This document shows, in pieces, positions 5,473-9,134 of a DNA stretch of 9,134 bases. Under the pieces are notes generated by a model. That model worked only from the letters and a program-made list of their open reading frames with translations, made no database searches and had not been told where the DNA came from. The stretch lies in the NCBI GenBank assembly GCA_044450785.1, contig JBIOJM010000386.1:1-9134 (forward strand). The letters are read 5' to 3'. Position numbers and translations under genes: made by a program. Position 1 is the first letter of the stretch, and each line of letters opens with the position of its first letter. This stretch comes from JBIOJM01 sp044450785. GTDB lineage: Bacteria > Planctomycetota > Planctomycetia > Isosphaerales > Isosphaeraceae.

Positions 5473-7091
5473 GCCCGGAAGTTGGAGACTATAAACTATT
5501 CGTGAACACAGACTCCCGCCGGTACTTGATTGCTAGCCCCTTCGTCGGCCTCGCGATGAGCGCATGCAGCGGGTTGGCGCTCGCGCTCGCGTTTCCGAAG
5601 TTCGACTTGAATCTCCTCGCATGGGTCGCCTTGGTGCCCTTACTTGTCGCGATCGAAGGCCGGTCTTTGAACTGCGTCCTTTTGTACTCCTGGACCCAAG
5701 GACTGGCCTTTTATGCAGCTACGCTCTACTGGATCGTGAATATGCTATGCACACACTCGCACAAGCCGCTGGCCGCGGCCGCGGGAGAACTGCTCGTGCT
5801 AGCCGCGAGCGAAGCTCTTTTCGTACCGGCAACCGTTGTGGCCGCGACGTTCATCAGCCGCCGAGCGCGGATCCCCATGCTGGTAACGCTCCCGATCGCG
5901 TGGCCGGCGATCGAATGGCTCCGGAGCTTCTTCCCGGTCAAATACCCATGGGCCCTGCTGGGTTACACGGCGTATCGGGATCTGCGCCTGATCCAGTTCG
6001 CGGAATTTACCGGAGTGTACGGCGTTTCCGCACTGATCGTGCTGGTCAACGTAGCGGTGTTCCAAGTTATCGCGGGGCCGGAAACGCGGCGCGCAAAGCT
6101 GCGTATGGCCGCCGGTGTGGCCGCTATCATAGTTGCGGCGCTCGCCTTCGGCACACTCCGGCTCGCTCAACTGGCTCGCGCGCCGGTCACCGGGAGTCTC
6201 AAAGTCGCGATGGTACAGGGTAACATTGTGCCAAACCTCAAGTGGGACCCGGCCAGCGTTCCGCCGGCGTTCGAGGTCTATACCGAAGCGACTGAATCGG
6301 CGGCACGCGAGCATCCTGACCTGATCGTTTGGCCCGAGACCGCCGCTGCCTTCATTTTTCTGCCTCACAGCGTTTATCCCTATCCGCTCGCGACCGACGC
6401 TGCGTATCGCCGGCGGTTGCTGCAGTTGTCGCGCGACCTACACGAACCAATCCTGTTGGGGGCACCCGCGCTCGAGTTCGGCCGCGTGGTGTCATCTCGC
6501 AACCGCGCCTACCTGGTCTCCGCCGACGGTCGAGTCGCCGACTTCTACGACAAGATGGCTCTGGTGCCCTTCAGCGAATACGTGCCGATGAAATCGGTAT
6601 TGGGGCATTTCTTCGAAAAGCTCGTCGAGACCCTCTTTGATTACCTTCCCGGCGACCGGCAGACCATTTTCACCGTCGCGGATGCGCGACTTGGGGTCTT
6701 AATCTGTTACGAATCGATGCTCCCCGACCTGGCCCGGCGAGCCGTTAAAGCAGGCGCCAACGTACTCGTCAACATCGCCAACGACGCCTGGTTCGGCAGG
6801 AGTTCAGCTCCGTATCTGTTGCTCGCGATGACCGCGATGAGGGCGGTGGAGACTCACACCCCGATAGTGCGAGTGGTTAATTCCGGAATCAGCGCCGTGA
6901 TCTCGCCAACCGGCCAGGTCATCGCACCCACCGAACTCTTCACACGGACGACGGAGATCGAAACCGTCCAGTGGAAGGCGACACGTACCATCTATACTGA
7001 GTACGGCGATGTATTCGCGGAGGTCTGTTTCGCACTCCTCTTGATCGGACTGCTTGCGGCCGCCTTCAGGCGCCCGACTGCAACGCCCTAG
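5457..7091 (+). CDS. lnt: Apolipoprotein N-acyltransferase
   Basis: Inner-membrane enzyme that moves an acyl chain from phospholipid to the free amino group of the N-terminal cysteine of lipoproteins, the last step of lipoprotein maturation in diderms. The 544-residue length suits the family. Hydrophobic segments lie near residues 27-47, 52-66, 73-96, 108-132, 138-152, 185-206 and 217-235, with a last one at 521-537. The nitrilase-type domain starts at LKVAMVQGNI (248-257). The catalytic triad is visible: E294 in WPETA, K366 in FYDKMALVPF and C417 in LGVLICYES. Also present are the family motifs FSEYVP (E374) and NDAWFG (442-447). The start is unresolved. The coordinates give the longest frame (GTG 5457, no ribosome site). 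GTG at 5502 (residue 16) is a good alternative because a promoter-like sequence precedes it at leaderless spacing. It is transcribed divergently from the toxin operon, and no functional link to that operon is apparent. Confidence 0.96.
   Translation: MTELSSPEVGDYKLFVNTDSRRYLIASPFVGLAMSACSGLALALAFPKFDLNLLAWVALVPLLVAIEGRSLNCVLLYSWTQGLAFYAATLYWIVNMLCTHSHKPLAAAAGELLVLAASEALFVPATVVAATFISRRARIPMLVTLPIAWPAIEWLRSFFPVKYPWALLGYTAYRDLRLIQFAEFTGVYGVSALIVLVNVAVFQVIAGPETRRAKLRMAAGVAAIIVAALAFGTLRLAQLARAPVTGSLKVAMVQGNIVPNLKWDPASVPPAFEVYTEATESAAREHPDLIVWPETAAAFIFLPHSVYPYPLATDAAYRRRLLQLSRDLHEPILLGAPALEFGRVVSSRNRAYLVSADGRVADFYDKMALVPFSEYVPMKSVLGHFFEKLVETLFDYLPGDRQTIFTVADARLGVLICYESMLPDLARRAVKAGANVLVNIANDAWFGRSSAPYLLLAMTAMRAVETHTPIVRVVNSGISAVISPTGQVIAPTELFTRTTEIETVQWKATRTIYTEYGDVFAEVCFALLLIGLLAAAFRRPTATP
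5466..5495 (+). promoter_or_regulatory. Candidate sigma-70-type promoter inside the 5' end of the lnt frame
   Basis: TTGTCA (5466-5471), 18 bases, then TATAAA (5490-5495): each hexamer is one base off consensus. The predicted start point, six to eight bases after the -10, falls on or next to an in-frame GTG at 5502. If used, the lnt message would be leaderless and the first 15 codons of the longest frame would not be translated. The hexamers share bases with the minus-strand TTGACA. Confidence 0.4.
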
Positions 7092-7096
7092 TCCAG

Positions 7097-7157
7097 GTGC
7101 CAGAGACCCCCGAACGGAACCAGAAAAGAGCGGCGGTTGGACCGCCCCATCTGGCAC
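7097..7157. repeat. Nested inverted repeats just after lnt
   Basis: An outer 8-base inverted repeat, GTGCCAGA (7097-7104) with TCTGGCAC (7150-7157), encloses an inner hairpin GGCGGT-TGG-ACCGCC (7132-7146). It starts six bases after the lnt stop. It could end lnt transcription or stabilise the 3' end of the message. No T-run follows, so it is not a classical intrinsic terminator. Confidence 0.4.
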
Positions 7158-7250
7158 GCTCGGTCTTGGAGCCGCAAGTCGCGGGGACATTGTCGCGCCC
7201 CGGCGTGAGGGCTTGAGCACTGGCTCGCCCGACGTTGGCAAGGCCGGCGA

Positions 7251-7288
7251 GATGCAGCTCTCGACCGGGCAAAGTGTCGCTCTGCATC
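7251..7288 (+). promoter_or_regulatory. Two-part hairpin in the gnd leader
   Basis: GATGCAG (7251-7257) pairs with CTGCATC (7282-7288). Inside it CGAC (7262-7265) pairs with GTCG (7276-7279), leaving a ten-base loop and a small internal loop: 11 base pairs in all. It ends about 45 bases before the gnd Shine-Dalgarno. It may be a structured leader element. I do not recognise a known riboswitch. Confidence 0.35.
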
Positions 7289-7333
7289 GACGTGTATGAA
7301 AAAATCAGACGTGCCTTCAAGGCCGGTGGGGTA

Positions 7334-7339
7334 AAGGAG
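7334..7339 (+). promoter_or_regulatory. Ribosome binding site of gnd
   Basis: AAGGAG with eight bases to the ATG at 7348. It fixes the start of gnd, which agrees with the nucleotide-binding motif lying at residues 7-12 as expected. Confidence 0.8.
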
Positions 7340-7347
7340 CTCAGGCA

Positions 7348-8370
7348 ATGAAACTCGGAATGATAGGACTCGGCAGGATGGGCGCGAACATGGCGCTGCG
7401 CCTGATGAAGGCCGGCCATCAATGCGTGGCCTTCGATCTCAGCGCGGAGGCCGTCAAGGGCCTGGCCAAGGCGGGCGCGGTCGGCGCGTCTTCATGGGAC
7501 GACCTCGCGGCCAAACTCAGCAAGCCGCGCGTAGCGTGGATGATGGTCCCGGCTGCGGCCGTCGAGCAGACGGTGGCGAATCTCGCCAGCCGCTTTGAAT
7601 CCGGCGACATCATCGTCGACGGCGGCAACTCCTACTACATCGATGATATCCGGCGCGCCAAGGCGCTCAAGGCGAAGGGAATCCATTACGTCGATTCCGG
7701 CACCAGCGGCGGCGTATGGGGCTTGGAACGCGGCTTCTGCCAGATGATCGGCGGCGAGACCGAAATCGTAAAGCATCTCGATCCGATCTTTGCCGCGCTC
7801 GCGCCGCCTTTCGAGTCGGCGCCGCGCACGCCCGGCCGCGAGAAGGCCTCCACCGGGACCGCCGAACACGGCTATCTCCATTGCGGACCCAACGGCGCCG
7901 GCCACTTCGTCAAGATGATCCACAACGGGATCGAGTACGGGATCATGGCCGCCTATGCGGAAGGCCTGAACATCCTGCGCCACGCCAATGTCGGCAAGCA
8001 GCAAGGCGCCGCCGATGCCGAGACCACGCCGCTGCGCGAGCCGGAGCTGTATCAGTACAAATTCAACTTGACCGATATCGCGGAGGTCTGGCGCCGCGGC
8101 AGCGTGATCGCGTCGTGGCTCCTGGACCTCACGGCCAGCGCGCTGTTCGAGGATCCGGAGCTCAAGAAGTTCGCCGGCCGCGTGTCGGATTCGGGTGAGG
8201 GCCGCTGGACGATCGACGCCGCGATCGATGAAGGCGTGCCGGCCCACGTGCTCACCGCCGCGCTTTACGAGCGCTTCAGCTCGCGCGGCGCGGCAGACTT
8301 CGCCGACAAGCTGCTGTCCGCGATGCGCTACGGATTCGGCGGCCACGTCGAACGCCCGAAAGGCGGCTGA
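7348..8370 (+). CDS. gnd: 6-phosphogluconate dehydrogenase, decarboxylating (short, probably NAD-preferring type)
   Basis: Cytoplasmic enzyme of the oxidative pentose-phosphate pathway: 6-phosphogluconate to ribulose 5-phosphate, CO2 and reduced cofactor. At 340 residues it belongs to the short class; the long E. coli-type enzyme is about 470. The Rossmann motif is GLGRMG (7-12). Substrate-binding segments are GGNSYY (92-97) and SGTSGGVWG (117-125). The catalytic segment is FVKMIHNGIEYG, with K189, H192, N193, E196 and Y197. After the second beta strand the sequence is AFDLS (28-32). An acidic D30 and no following arginine is what NAD-preferring members show, while NADP-type enzymes carry an Asn-Arg pair, so NAD preference is an inference. 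Start supported by AAGGAG eight bases upstream. zwf follows 95 bases later on the same strand, so the two probably form one operon. Confidence 0.95.
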   Translation: MKLGMIGLGRMGANMALRLMKAGHQCVAFDLSAEAVKGLAKAGAVGASSWDDLAAKLSKPRVAWMMVPAAAVEQTVANLASRFESGDIIVDGGNSYYIDDIRRAKALKAKGIHYVDSGTSGGVWGLERGFCQMIGGETEIVKHLDPIFAALAPPFESAPRTPGREKASTGTAEHGYLHCGPNGAGHFVKMIHNGIEYGIMAAYAEGLNILRHANVGKQQGAADAETTPLREPELYQYKFNLTDIAEVWRRGSVIASWLLDLTASALFEDPELKKFAGRVSDSGEGRWTIDAAIDEGVPAHVLTAALYERFSSRGAADFADKLLSAMRYGFGGHVERPKGG

Positions 8371-8373
8371 AAG

Positions 8374-8394
8374 CGGCGCCCGAGGACGGCGCCG
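8374..8394. repeat. GC-only hairpin between gnd and zwf
   Basis: CGGCGCC (8374-8380), a seven-base loop and GGCGCCG (8388-8394) form a perfect 7-base-pair stem starting three bases after the gnd stop. A-rich bases follow rather than a T-run, so it is not a standard terminator. It could be an mRNA-stabilising or partial-attenuation element within the gnd-zwf transcript. Confidence 0.45.
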
Positions 8395-8465
8395 AAAACT
8401 AACCGGGGCGGACCCTACGCCCGGAACATCTTATCTGAGCACCAATGGCAGCCGAGGACTAATCG

Positions 8466-9134
<669 letters not shown>

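Larger units (their letters stand above)
7092..7347. other. Non-coding stretch between lnt and gnd
   Basis: These 256 bases hold no credible gene; the short frames that cross it lack family resemblance and a ribosome site. It contains the nested repeats near its left end, a two-part hairpin at 7251-7288, an A-run at 7299-7304 and the gnd ribosome site at its right end. I could not identify a convincing -35/-10 pair for gnd. Confidence 0.6.

Noticed and set aside
7492..8346. 284-codon minus-strand open frame opposite gnd
   Set aside because: Shadow of gnd; the plus frame carries all family motifs.

Overview
The window comes from a GC-rich, diderm (Gram-negative-type) bacterium. An apolipoprotein N-acyltransferase and Sec signal peptides on the Rhs proteins support a cell with an outer membrane. 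The mix of a Sec-exported Rhs/YD protein, a small YD+TIG partner and a short-type 6-phosphogluconate dehydrogenase next to zwf would fit an environmental deltaproteobacterial-type lineage (Desulfobacterota, Myxococcota or Binatota). That placement is impression only; no marker gene here settles it.

The left 5.3 kb is a polymorphic-toxin locus read entirely on the minus strand, so transcription runs from about 5440 towards 1. In transcription order it holds: (i) a small secreted protein with a signal peptide, two YD motifs and a TIG/IPT domain (5296-4763); (ii) a complete 1235-residue Rhs protein with a signal peptide, a DUF6531-like N-terminus, a long YD-repeat shell, an RHS core-associated domain ending in PxxxxDPxGL, and a DUF4258-like C-terminal tip (4738-1031); (iii) a small helical protein in the immunity position (1013-690); and (iv) a second Rhs C-terminal end that is not attached to any Rhs shell (676 to beyond the left edge). 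Item (iv) repeats the last ~56 residues of the Rhs core (50 of 56 identical), then has a Gly-rich linker and an unrelated tip resembling polymorphic toxin type 37. This is the arrangement of an 'orphan' toxin cassette queued behind an active rhs-toxin-immunity set, a reservoir for swapping the toxin by recombination. Its own immunity gene should lie just left of the window.

A roughly 160-base divergent intergenic region (5297-5456) separates the toxin locus from housekeeping genes on the plus strand. These are lnt (apolipoprotein N-acyltransferase, E294-K366-C417 triad), a 256-base non-coding stretch with two foldable inverted-repeat structures, gnd (short-type decarboxylating 6-phosphogluconate dehydrogenase, probably NAD-preferring) and, 95 bases later, zwf (glucose-6-phosphate dehydrogenase), cut by the right edge. 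gnd and zwf form the oxidative pentose-phosphate pair and are probably one transcript. No tRNA, rRNA, CRISPR array, transposase or integrase was seen.
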